Origin: a virus
Strand: one strand, 5' to 3'
Virus record (IMG/VR): IMGVR_UViG_3300008107_005855
Coordinates: 65,160 to 127,001 of that record
DNA length: 61,842 nucleotides
Numbering within the stretch: position 1 is the stretch's first letter; every line of letters begins with the position of its first letter. The notes under the pieces were generated by a model that ran no database searches, was not told the origin of the DNA, and saw only the letters and a program-made list of their open reading frames with translations. Positions 23,280 through 30,970 of this stretch are shown piece after piece. A program made the translations under genes and the position numbers.

Positions 23280-23487
23280 TTGTGTCTCCTTCTGGTTTAA
23301 CTTCGTTTAACGATTTTTCATATTCGGCAATTGCTTCTCTTACATCTCGAGTTAGCAATTCCCAATCAGTATTTAATTCAACTCGACCATCTTCGTACTC
23401 GTAGCGAGTACTGTGACTGCCTGTTGTAATTTTTGGCCACTCTACGGTGTCCTCGCTGACTTTAGTTTTCGTTTTACGTGTTGCCAT
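23245..23487 (-). CDS. hypothetical basic-tailed protein, 80 aa
   Basis: Not recognised. Charged at both ends (MATRKTKTKVSE start, KTKKTRKSK end) with a central helical TRDVREAIAEYEKSL. The out-of-frame overlap with the downstream gene falls in the lysine-rich tail. Likely a small co-transcribed accessory gene. Confidence 0.65.
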   Translation of the reverse strand: MATRKTKTKVSEDTVEWPKITTGSHSTRYEYEDGRVELNTDWELLTRDVREAIAEYEKSLNEVKPEGDTNVKTKKTRKSK

Positions 23488-23489
23488 GT

Positions 23490-23678
23490 TTAGGCCTTTG
23501 CTTCCTTGCGAGCATTCTTGGTTTCTGTGATTTCGTTACGACGAGCTTTCACAGCCTTGGCCAATTCAGCAAGTGCTTTGCGAGCACGAGTGCCAGCGGC
23601 ACTGTTGCCTTTTTCGAATTTGTCATGCTCGGCCTCGTAAGCTGCCAAGTTTGTTTTGATGTCTTCATGTGCGCTCAT
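23490..23678 (-). CDS. hypothetical helical protein, 62 aa
   Basis: Not recognised. Entirely helical-looking, Lys/Ala/Glu-rich (KFEKGNSAAGTRARKALAEL) with the basic ARKALAELAKAVKARRNE segment resembling histone-like or DNA-binding tails. Coupled closely to its neighbours (9 and 2 nt gaps). Confidence 0.7.
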   Translation of the reverse strand: MSAHEDIKTNLAAYEAEHDKFEKGNSAAGTRARKALAELAKAVKARRNEITETKNARKEAKA

Positions 23679-23687
23679 AATATTTCC

Positions 23688-24863
23688 TTAAAATTTTGAT
23701 TCATGTGTGTGCTTGCGGTAGTCAACGCTCATTCGTAACCACTGCTCTCCCTTACCTTCTAAAATATCAACGATACGATCTACTGTACCATCGGTCCAGT
23801 CACTGAGTTTGCCCATATGTTCACTAGGACGCTCAAGCAGTGGCTCTAACTTGTCCATGGCATCTTCTATGCTCCAGGGTACATACAACCTGGTATGGTC
23901 GTTGGCAAATGTCTCTGGAAAACTGCGATATGCTGGATATAATACATTACAACCTAATGCATCTGCCTCTGATACAGTGTTAGAAACCCAATCTTGTAAA
24001 GCACAATTAAACACAACACGACTGTCGTTGACAATGTTATAGTAATCGTTTTTCTCCAAGTCCTCATGGATAGTAAGCAATCCACGTGCCTGCATGTCGC
24101 GTGTACGAGACATATAACTTTCGTTATTGCTTTTTAACTTGCCGCCTGAACATACTGCAAACTCAACATAGCTCTTGGGATGGCGTTGGTGCCAGGCTTC
24201 AATTAGATCCATGTAGAAGTCTGGTTGCTTCTCTTGATCCCAACGTGCTGAGAATACAACACGATGCTTACGCTCACTAAATGGACGAATGGTGCCTACA
24301 CGGCCTTGTACCTCATCCTTGCCAAATGCAAGTCCTGAAATATTATAGAGAGGGGCTTCCCAGCCTGCAATCTTCATGTGCATGACCATTTCTTCGTTAG
24401 TGGCCAATACGCCGGTAACAAAGCTGTCTACCATTTTTTCATACAAACCCATCCATTTGCTCATGCCCCAAACATGAACAAAATCATCTGGATCGATTGA
24501 TTGAGCAAGACAACGGACAAAAATCCTAGGACAATGAGCAGGATCGATTTGATTAAGAATGTAAGGTAAGCTCTCGATACCGGGTTGAAACATGTCTTCA
24601 AAATAGATAACATCCTCATTGCTACACTCACCTGCTTTCATCATTCGAACAAGATTCATAAGTTGGCTCATGCCAAAATATGTGCGTCCATGTGCGTCTA
24701 ATACTTGTCCAGTTACAATGGCTTGATCATTACTCAGTGTCTCGCCGGGCACAATAACATAGTCAATGCCACGACGTTTAAAAACACGTTCGTTCCACTC
24801 TTGTAGTTGTAAAGTATAACGAGCCTTATATGGCTCGAGTCCCATATAATATAGTTTTCTCAT
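23688..24863 (-). CDS. GT-B-fold glycosyltransferase
   Basis: 391 residues. The C-terminal half shows a GT-B pattern: KHRVVFSARWDQEKQPDFYM (about 215-234), LTIHEDLEKNDYYNIV, and GCNVLYPAYRSFPETF (about 314-329), as in GT4-like transferases. No signal peptide, so cytoplasmic. Possible acceptors are phage DNA (modified base) or a surface sugar; no evidence separates these. Near galE and the DpdA-like gene. Confidence 0.75.
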   Translation of the reverse strand: MRKLYYMGLEPYKARYTLQLQEWNERVFKRRGIDYVIVPGETLSNDQAIVTGQVLDAHGRTYFGMSQLMNLVRMMKAGECSNEDVIYFEDMFQPGIESLPYILNQIDPAHCPRIFVRCLAQSIDPDDFVHVWGMSKWMGLYEKMVDSFVTGVLATNEEMVMHMKIAGWEAPLYNISGLAFGKDEVQGRVGTIRPFSERKHRVVFSARWDQEKQPDFYMDLIEAWHQRHPKSYVEFAVCSGGKLKSNNESYMSRTRDMQARGLLTIHEDLEKNDYYNIVNDSRVVFNCALQDWVSNTVSEADALGCNVLYPAYRSFPETFANDHTRLYVPWSIEDAMDKLEPLLERPSEHMGKLSDWTDGTVDRIVDILEGKGEQWLRMSVDYRKHTHESKF

Positions 24864-24871
24864 ATAGATCC

Positions 24872-25150
24872 TTACCTTGAGTTAAACCGCTGGTGTCTTC
24901 CAAACTGTGGTTTAGAAAACTGTGGTTTAGCAAAATGTGGTTTAGGATCACGGCCCCAGTTATCTCTAGGATACTTTCCATTTTGTACACGATGGAATTC
25001 ACCCCATGGAGTACGATCGTTATATAGATGTGCTTCATTAAACACATATCCATATTTTACACAAAATTCACTGTAAGCTTCAAGGTCTTCAAAGATTTTG
25101 TTAACCTCGGGTTTCATAGTAAGATATTTTTTAATCCAGGCTTGTGCCAT
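24872..25150 (-). CDS. hypothetical protein with basic C-terminal repeats, 92 aa
   Basis: Not recognised. Helical N-terminal half (MAQAWIKKYLTMKPEVNK, IFEDLEAYSEF) and a tail with the short repeat KPxF three times (PKPHFAKPQFSKPQF), ending basic. The DNA of the tail shows tandem 15-nt near-repeats around 24901-24950. AAGGAAA precedes the ATG. Confidence 0.68.
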   Translation of the reverse strand: MAQAWIKKYLTMKPEVNKIFEDLEAYSEFCVKYGYVFNEAHLYNDRTPWGEFHRVQNGKYPRDNWGRDPKPHFAKPQFSKPQFGRHQRFNSR

Positions 25151-25161
25151 TTTTATTTTCC

Positions 25162-25602
25162 TTAAACATTGATAAGTTGAGGACGGTGAGTTTCATATTT
25201 AATAAGTGCGCCGTTTTCACCATCTTCGGCCACTTCGATCCAGACACTGCGTCCAGGATACTTGTTGGCGATCTGCAAGTACAGATCGTCTGAGATCATT
25301 TCACAACTCTTGAAGTTGAGTTCCAGGGTTCCTCCGGCGTAGAGCTTCTCCAACCAACGTTTGAACTGGATGAATTCAATATCGCGATCATTATGAAAAA
25401 CATCGATCCAAACTCTGAAATGGAAAATATGCCTATGAGGTACCCCAAGAAAAGACACATCATATTCATCACCGGTCGCCAGTGCTGGGTCATCTGCGGC
25501 AGCAGGATACTTGTGGATTCCTTCTTTGCGGAAGGTGACCCAGATTTTTCTATCTGCACGTTGTTTAATTCTTTCAATTGCATCTCGCTGTTCTTGATTC
25601 AT
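25162..25602 (-). CDS. conserved phage protein, possible T-fold (PTPS-like)
   Basis: 146 residues. HRHIFHFRVWIDV (H56, H58) followed by RDIEFIQFKRWLEKLY and later SCEMISDDLYLQIANKY...VAEDGENGALI parallels the order HxH, DF-xxLK, PTxE and terminal Glu of 6-pyruvoyl-tetrahydropterin synthase-like T-folds. The similarity is a pattern reading only. It is a family I recall from T4-like phages without assigned function. Located upstream of the glycosyltransferase and downstream of the DpdA-like operon. Confidence 0.65.
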   Translation of the reverse strand: MNQEQRDAIERIKQRADRKIWVTFRKEGIHKYPAAADDPALATGDEYDVSFLGVPHRHIFHFRVWIDVFHNDRDIEFIQFKRWLEKLYAGGTLELNFKSCEMISDDLYLQIANKYPGRSVWIEVAEDGENGALIKYETHRPQLINV

Positions 25603-25817
25603 AGTACTTTTCCTAATCCCAAATAAATTAATTGCTCTAGCTCAGTTTGATAGTCCCGACCAAGTCTACGCTTTTCATAGATGGCAGTAAGAATATCTTT
25701 GCCGTCGCCGTAGTCTGTGGTACCAGCACCGCGACTCGCTAATTCTTCTACCAGATCATCTGTGTCAAAGTCTGACAAGCTGACATCAACTTCTACTTCT
25801 GTGTAAACTGTAGGCAT
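25599..25817 (-). CDS. hypothetical acidic protein, 72 aa
   Basis: Not recognised. MPTVYTEVEVDVSLSDFDTD start; DDLVEELASRGAG helix; ends GLGKVL. Overlaps its downstream neighbour by 4 nt and its upstream one by 1 nt, so translationally coupled. Confidence 0.72.
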   Translation of the reverse strand: MPTVYTEVEVDVSLSDFDTDDLVEELASRGAGTTDYGDGKDILTAIYEKRRLGRDYQTELEQLIYLGLGKVL

Positions 25818-26326
25818 TATATAACCTCGTCTTGAGTGTATTTAGACCAATCAGTAAAAACTGATTCACGTTTCATTAGACTATAAAGACTATGGCACCA
25901 TACACCGGGGTTAGTTGCCTTAAAGTCTTTGTCATCTAGTTTAATTGTAGCATTGTAACCTAGTTGTTGTATATAGGGCAATTTAACCGAAATCATTGGA
26001 ATAAAATTATGCTGTTCGGTTAATCCACTTTCTAGTAGTCCCTCAACACATTTTACATCAATATCTAGAGTACACAAATAATCTCGTTTGAGAAAGTAGT
26101 CAATCATGTTTTCCCATTGTTTCCAACCTTCGGCATCGTTATACGCCAAGTTGGGAAAACTTTGATTGGCTCCAAAGTATATGTGTTGATGTCCATGAAG
26201 TTTTGCGGCAATATCCTCAACCGAATGAACTCCAACTACAAACAAAGTTTTTAATCCATATGCTGGAGTATGTTCTACTTCAGTTCCGGTAAAAAAGTTA
26301 ACTGTTTCGTGTCCTGGTCGATCCAT
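25817..26326 (-). CDS. conserved phage protein, 169 aa
   Basis: Starts MDRPGHETVNFFTGTEVEHT, a sequence start I recognise from T4-like cyanophage hypothetical proteins. Contains TLFVVG, GHQHIYFGANQSFP and DIDVKC segments suggesting an alpha/beta fold with His/Asp clusters. Function unknown. Lies between two short genes in the DpdA-like operon. Confidence 0.75.
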   Translation of the reverse strand: MDRPGHETVNFFTGTEVEHTPAYGLKTLFVVGVHSVEDIAAKLHGHQHIYFGANQSFPNLAYNDAEGWKQWENMIDYFLKRDYLCTLDIDVKCVEGLLESGLTEQHNFIPMISVKLPYIQQLGYNATIKLDDKDFKATNPGVWCHSLYSLMKRESVFTDWSKYTQDEVI

Positions 26327-26328
26327 GA

Positions 26329-26538
26329 TTACCTCAATTGGTTAGTTATTTGGTTATAAGATTCTGTCACTTTAAAAGACACTGTACCGGACTCATCAAG
26401 GTCGTGTACCCAGATAGTCGAACTATCTTGATCATCTCTGTAGGCGATAATATAACTGGAGTTAACAGTTAATCGTCGAGCAGGAATTGATTCTGTCTCT
26501 GTACTTAATGCCGGTAGTGTCAACTCAATAAATTTCAT
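26329..26538 (-). CDS. hypothetical protein, 69 aa
   Basis: Not recognised. MKFIELTLPALSTETESIPAR start; mostly beta-looking (SYIIAYRDDQDSSTIWVHDL), like a small SH3/Tudor-type barrel seen in many phage proteins. 4-nt overlap with the upstream gene. Confidence 0.7.
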   Translation of the reverse strand: MKFIELTLPALSTETESIPARRLTVNSSYIIAYRDDQDSSTIWVHDLDESGTVSFKVTESYNQITNQLR

Positions 26539-26744
26539 CGATCATCATCCAAGTCGACTCGTTGAGCATCTTCGTATTGTAAACGATATAGATCACGAAT
26601 GCGATCTTTAATGGTTAATTTTTCTTTTTTTAATTCTTGTAGTCGAAATTCTTCGACGTGTGGGTGTTTTTGCATTTTACCAATTTCTTGTTCTAGTTTA
26701 TGATGTTGGTATTCCAGTTCCTTGATTTTAGATGCGTAGTCCAT
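26535..26744 (-). CDS. YdcH/DUF465-like coiled-coil protein
   Basis: 69 residues, almost fully helical: KELEYQHHKLEQEIGKM and then RLQELKKEKLTIKDRIRDLY. This matches the YdcH/DUF465 pattern of an LE-x-H-x2-L-D/E-x-I helix followed by LKKEKLxLKD. Function unknown in bacteria and phages. Confidence 0.72.
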   Translation of the reverse strand: MDYASKIKELEYQHHKLEQEIGKMQKHPHVEEFRLQELKKEKLTIKDRIRDLYRLQYEDAQRVDLDDDR

Positions 26745-26751
26745 TTATTCC

Positions 26752-28302
26752 TCACAAGATGTTTTCAAGACTGTCAAGTTTTGATTCGTCAAAATCTTCT
26801 TGATCTAATTCTTCCCCGATGCTCTCGACTGTGTCAAACAGAGCGTTAAACATTGTATTGGCATTGCGAGTTTTTTTACCTTTAAACCCTCTAGTACCAA
26901 TAATGTCCATCCAATAACGATCGTAATGCTCGATTATGGCTTCAGATTCATTCCGATCAGTTGTGGCAAATATAGCATCTACTATATCTGCAAATTTAGC
27001 GTGGTCACCATTTTCATTCCACATCATGTAAGGCCAACATGTGCCAGTATCAAACTCTCTATTGGCACGTTGTACAGCTTCTATGTGTGTCCAGACATTA
27101 TGTCCCATGAGCAAAGCATAACTAAAGCTGTCCCATGAAGTCTTGCCTTCTTTGCCAATCTTGTTAAGGTCGCCTGGCTTGTAGATGCAGATGTCTTTCA
27201 TGGTCAGTAACTGACTAATTGGGCTTTCGTCAAAATGTTTCCAGTATCCATCTGCCACAGTAGTTGTGCCATAAGGTCTTGTATCTGTGCTGTATTTTTT
27301 GTCATCGGCGCTGGGACTCATACGATAACACCATTTGTCGTTGTGCGGCAAATCAATGTGGTGATATACCTGTCCGTTAGCAGTGGCAAGGAACGGACTA
27401 GCACAGTCAAACGAAATAGTAAAAGACGGATTAACATATTTTCTAATTGCCCGCTGAATCACAGTGAGTAACACAGCCCATTCTAACTTTGATGTTCCCA
27501 AGAAGTGCATCCAATCATGTTTGCCCTCTTGTAACAAGTTGTCGTGACGTAGTGCTACCAGGCGCTTTAATACTAGATGTACGTCACACATGTTTTGTCC
27601 ACCCATTGACCAACCATCAAAGTGAGTGTCTGGGTATTTAACAGGGTCGCAGTATTCTTTCATGGTTTGATACCATTCCTCGGCTGAAGTATGATTATCG
27701 CCTTGTAGAACGTTTAGGAACTTGGCACCACCATTCTTAACACCCTTGCGGTGCTTCATGAAGTATTCGTTGTTGAACTTGGTAGCGTCAACTGCTTCTT
27801 GCAGTGTGGTAATTTGGCAGGCCTTTGATGCCTTCTTGTCGTGAATAACCCAGGTAGGAATATCCAAGATCATGCCATAGTCGGCAACATTGTCCAACCA
27901 GTTCAAGATTAGACTTCGTTTCTTTTGAGCCTTGGCACAACCTGAGTTGGCTTTCCAATCGCCTTCCCACAAGCCCTTGGCAATCTGGAATCCACCCGAG
28001 TCACCTAACAGGAATGTACCAGGTTCACGATTACGTACCATGTCCTCACTCCAGTCCTGCTTGTTCAAGTCCAAATTAGCATGACCGCCCGAATACAAAC
28101 TCCACTTATAAGGGAACAGTGCTTTCTGACTGTTAAGCCAATTCATCTGTTCCATGTCAGTTAGGCCTTGCGGCAAACGTGCAGGGTCTACATAATTCTC
28201 ATTACGTTGTTTGCCCACAAAGGTGGCGTAGAAGCCACTGATAGCTGGCAAGAATACAGCGTAATCTTTTTGGTTAGCGGTTAAATTATTTTCCGGAGTC
28301 AT
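26752..28302 (-). CDS. dpdA: tRNA-guanine transglycosylase-fold DNA transglycosylase (DpdA-like)
   Basis: 516 residues. TGT signature motifs occur in order: GDSGGFQI with Asp101 (base-recognition Asp), LNVLQGDN at 197-203, DGWSMGGQN at 229-237, and SFDCASPFLATANGQ with Asp299 aligning to the TGT nucleophile Asp of FDCxxPxxxxxNG. The zinc site of tRNA TGTs is not evident. TGT-like DpdA enzymes swap guanine in DNA for 7-deazaguanines, and this phage also encodes FolE, QueD-like and QueE, so a DNA target is most likely. Longer than bacterial TGT (~375). Confidence 0.82.
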   Translation of the reverse strand: MTPENNLTANQKDYAVFLPAISGFYATFVGKQRNENYVDPARLPQGLTDMEQMNWLNSQKALFPYKWSLYSGGHANLDLNKQDWSEDMVRNREPGTFLLGDSGGFQIAKGLWEGDWKANSGCAKAQKKRSLILNWLDNVADYGMILDIPTWVIHDKKASKACQITTLQEAVDATKFNNEYFMKHRKGVKNGGAKFLNVLQGDNHTSAEEWYQTMKEYCDPVKYPDTHFDGWSMGGQNMCDVHLVLKRLVALRHDNLLQEGKHDWMHFLGTSKLEWAVLLTVIQRAIRKYVNPSFTISFDCASPFLATANGQVYHHIDLPHNDKWCYRMSPSADDKKYSTDTRPYGTTTVADGYWKHFDESPISQLLTMKDICIYKPGDLNKIGKEGKTSWDSFSYALLMGHNVWTHIEAVQRANREFDTGTCWPYMMWNENGDHAKFADIVDAIFATTDRNESEAIIEHYDRYWMDIIGTRGFKGKKTRNANTMFNALFDTVESIGEELDQEDFDESKLDSLENIL

Positions 28303-28639
28303 CTATTTCTTCTTTTCTACACAACACTTCTAGCATTTTAAACTTATCGTGCAACTCTTGCAAGCCAGGATGCCGAGACATTAGCTCATTTAATTTTTGT
28401 TCTTCTTGCATTTTTGCATTGGCCCAGCGCAGAGCTTGTTCGGCGTCCCAGGAAAGACTAATCGTGGGTTGCATTGAATGTATAGTGAGCCAACTATTTC
28501 CATCATTGATTTCGAACTGTTGCATGTTTGAATTGTAACGGACCATGCCAGCGCCATTACTACCGGGGCTTACATACGGATAACTCACTGTTGAGTTTTG
28601 TACTGTGATACCATATCCGCCAGTGATACTTTTAATCAT
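28286..28639 (-). CDS. conserved phage protein, possible virion component
   Basis: 117 residues. MIKSITGGYGITVQNSTVSYPYVSPGSNGAGMV start is typical of a family in T4-like marine phages; a beta-rich first half (YNSNMQQFEINDGNSWLTI) is followed by a helical tail. The function is unknown to me. Overlaps the DpdA-like gene by 17 nt. Confidence 0.7.
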   Translation of the reverse strand: MIKSITGGYGITVQNSTVSYPYVSPGSNGAGMVRYNSNMQQFEINDGNSWLTIHSMQPTISLSWDAEQALRWANAKMQEEQKLNELMSRHPGLQELHDKFKMLEVLCRKEEIDDSGK

Positions 28640-29255
28640 AAAATTTTACCTTGTTGATAAGTTTGTAATCTTCGTGAAAATAGTTTTTAACAGCATCACA
28701 GTATTTAGAATTTTCTTCTACAATAGATGAAAAAAAGTTTTTAAACTTTTGTCTAGGCGGAGAATCTTCACTGGTGTGTTGATAATCATATCTGGTATAA
28801 TCTCTAGAAATGCCGTGACTGTTCAAGAACTTTGTAAATTTTTCTCTGTAGGTATTGTCGCACCGGAACCAAACACAATTGGACAAATCTAAACCTTGTA
28901 AAAAATAAAGCTGGCGTTCTGTGTGATCATCAAAAGCTATTCTATCAAATATCAGATCTAAAAACCCCTTATCGTAGCGGTGTTTTTCAATGTCTAGTTC
29001 ATTATGATAAAGGGCAAAATACTCTGCAATACCCGATAGCCAGCGATTGAGAGGATCACGCAGAACAACCATAGCTAACTTATTGTTTAACTTATCTGTA
29101 CGAAAATTATAAAATTCCCATTGCCAATCTAATAAGTTAGGTTTGGTCCACGAACTGGCATTTTTAGGAATGTGTACATACATGAGAGGTACAGCCGGGT
29201 GGCTCATACACTCTCCTATAGAATGCCCTTTGTGAGACCAATAATCAAATGTCAC
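28632..29255 (-). CDS. sulfotransferase-family protein
   Basis: 207 residues. VHIPKNASSW (about 27-36) corresponds to the 5'-phosphosulfate-binding loop of PAPS sulfotransferases and VVLRDPLNRWLSG (about 62-74) to the 3'-phosphate-binding motif. Resembles the small Sulfotransfer_2-type proteins occasionally seen in marine phages. Acceptor unknown. Coupled to the clamp gene by a 4-nt overlap. Confidence 0.75.
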   Translation of the reverse strand: MTFDYWSHKGHSIGECMSHPAVPLMYVHIPKNASSWTKPNLLDWQWEFYNFRTDKLNNKLAMVVLRDPLNRWLSGIAEYFALYHNELDIEKHRYDKGFLDLIFDRIAFDDHTERQLYFLQGLDLSNCVWFRCDNTYREKFTKFLNSHGISRDYTRYDYQHTSEDSPPRQKFKNFFSSIVEENSKYCDAVKNYFHEDYKLINKVKFYD

Positions 29256-29983
29256 TTGGTTAGTGCAGGTAGAATGTAATTGTATTCAGCAACACCAGAA
29301 TCTACAGTAATCTGCGAAGCACCTTCGTCACTGATCATGAATGTTTTGTCACCAGGCAAAGCAAGAATGCTGATTACCGCAGAAACAGGCCATGACCAAG
29401 GCTTGCTTAATGTTCCGCTGACGTTTTGTTCAAACACAAAATTACCAGCATGACTACTGTGATCGCCAAAGTAAAAAGTTAGATTACCATTTTCTGTTTT
29501 TGCAATAAATGAGTTTTCTTCACTGTTGGCTTGTGCCTGGAACCTTAGGCGTTGAATGTTAAGTACACTGGGATTGAATTGAACATTCCATTTAACACCT
29601 TTAAACTTAAATGTCTTAAGTTTTTCATTAATGATTTCGCTAGTCATAAAGCGATAGTCATTTTTAAAGTCTCCGGCCTTGTTTTCAAAGTGAATGCCAA
29701 CCGGAACTTCGTTGCCATCTTTGGCCTGTTTATTAATGCTTAGTTGAGCATTTTCTTTATATTCAGGAATATTAAGAATAGTGTTTAGCTTGCCCAGGTT
29801 AGGCATACCAAACACACCAATAAACTCGGGTACAGGGTTTTTAAATTTGGCCTGTAAAATGACACTGCGGTCTTCTGCAATAGCATCGACTGTGGTACCA
29901 TTTTCGTCACCAGTTATTTTAACTAACTCAATAAATCCTAGTCCATGAGTATGTTGGACTATTTCTTGCAAGATATCTTTCAT
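29252..29983 (-). CDS. DNA polymerase sliding clamp (gp45-like)
   Basis: 243 residues from ATG 29983 (MKDILQEIVQHTHGLGFIELVK), chosen because GGAGGAAA sits just upstream; an ATG 12 nt earlier overlaps that site. FIGVFGMPNLGKLNTIL near residue 65 and the overall size match T4-like gp45 (228 aa). The trimeric clamp tethers gp43 and, in T4, activates late transcription. Its own promoter lies upstream. Confidence 0.85.
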   Translation of the reverse strand: MKDILQEIVQHTHGLGFIELVKITGDENGTTVDAIAEDRSVILQAKFKNPVPEFIGVFGMPNLGKLNTILNIPEYKENAQLSINKQAKDGNEVPVGIHFENKAGDFKNDYRFMTSEIINEKLKTFKFKGVKWNVQFNPSVLNIQRLRFQAQANSEENSFIAKTENGNLTFYFGDHSSHAGNFVFEQNVSGTLSKPWSWPVSAVISILALPGDKTFMISDEGASQITVDSGVAEYNYILPALTK

Positions 29984-30004
29984 TGTTTCCTCCATTGATA
30001 ATGT

Positions 30005-30033
30005 ATTGTACAGATTGTATTTAGAAAAATCAA
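30005..30033 (-). promoter_or_regulatory. sigma-70-type promoter for the clamp gene
   Basis: TTGATT (4/6), 17 bp, TACAAT (5/6) on minus, 21 nt upstream of the ATG at 29983; the leader carries GGAGG. Confidence 0.75.
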
Positions 30034-30037
30034 CCTA

Positions 30038-30967
30038 TTAGGTATTATTAATAGGCCTTACTTGTGCCAATGCCTGGTGTGCTTTTACTGTTGACAATTG
30101 ACCGGGCTTGCGTAATTCAATCCAGCTGACTGTTTCCTGCATTAAATTATTATCAAGCACTTCAAATCCGATCATCTCAGCCAACGGAATCAGCATGCTC
30201 CTTGGCACGTAGCTCATATAGTATTGTTCAGCAAAGTCGGCACAGTAGGGAACATCGCCATCATTGTAACTGAACATAAAAACTCCACCGGGTCTCAAGA
30301 CCGAAAAGACAGAATTCAAATATTGCCTAACAGTTTCAAAACTAAAATAGTTAAAAGTATTCCAGCTAAACACAAACCCAAATTGTTTCTGTGGCAACAT
30401 AGACAAATCGCCACTGCTGATATGATATGGTCGCACACGCCGTTGGTATACTTCTCCAAATTGTTTTAAACTCGAATCTAAAAATTCTTGAAAAATATCA
30501 ACAATGTACAAAGGGTCACAGGTTACTAATTCTTTAGTCCACTCTCCGTCGCCGGGTCCAATTTCTAATCCAGGATAACGCCAATCACAGTAATTGTATA
30601 ATTTAGACAATACTGCCGCACGAGTGTCTGGTTTTAGTTCCAGTTTCCTTGCTTCTCGATTGCCCGGCACACCATACTCTAATTCCAACTCATAACTAGT
30701 AGTAAAATATTCTTTGGTTTTTCTTGTTATGTGTTCGTTGATTTCTTTGTAGATTTCGTCTATCTCAGGTCTGAATTCCTGCGACACTGATTTTAGATTT
30801 TCATAAAAGTCAATTGATTTAGTAATATGATTTTGATAAATTAGATCAACATCATAATCGGCATTAGATAGACTTTTCTGTACTTCTGCAATTGACAAGT
30901 ATACGCCTTCGTGCCCGTATATACGTTCAAGATCTTTTTTAAGTTTGAGTAGTCTAGATAATTTCAT
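30038..30967 (-). CDS. class I SAM-dependent methyltransferase
   Basis: 309 residues. A helical N-terminal ~120 residues is followed by motif I GLEIGPGDGEWTKEL (about 134-148), VDIFQEFLDSSLKQ, FVFSWNTFNYFSFE and RPGGVFMFSYND, a class I methyltransferase layout. Placed directly after DNA polymerase with a 3-nt gap. Target unknown; nucleic acid, protein or small molecule are all possible. Confidence 0.78.
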   Translation of the reverse strand: MKLSRLLKLKKDLERIYGHEGVYLSIAEVQKSLSNADYDVDLIYQNHITKSIDFYENLKSVSQEFRPEIDEIYKEINEHITRKTKEYFTTSYELELEYGVPGNREARKLELKPDTRAAVLSKLYNYCDWRYPGLEIGPGDGEWTKELVTCDPLYIVDIFQEFLDSSLKQFGEVYQRRVRPYHISSGDLSMLPQKQFGFVFSWNTFNYFSFETVRQYLNSVFSVLRPGGVFMFSYNDGDVPYCADFAEQYYMSYVPRSMLIPLAEMIGFEVLDNNLMQETVSWIELRKPGQLSTVKAHQALAQVRPINNT

Positions 30968-30970
30968 TGT

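Noticed and set aside
13048-28302. QueC or QueF as part of the deazaguanine pathway
   Set aside because: No protein with a QueC P-loop SGGxDS motif or QueF active-site pattern is visible in this window.
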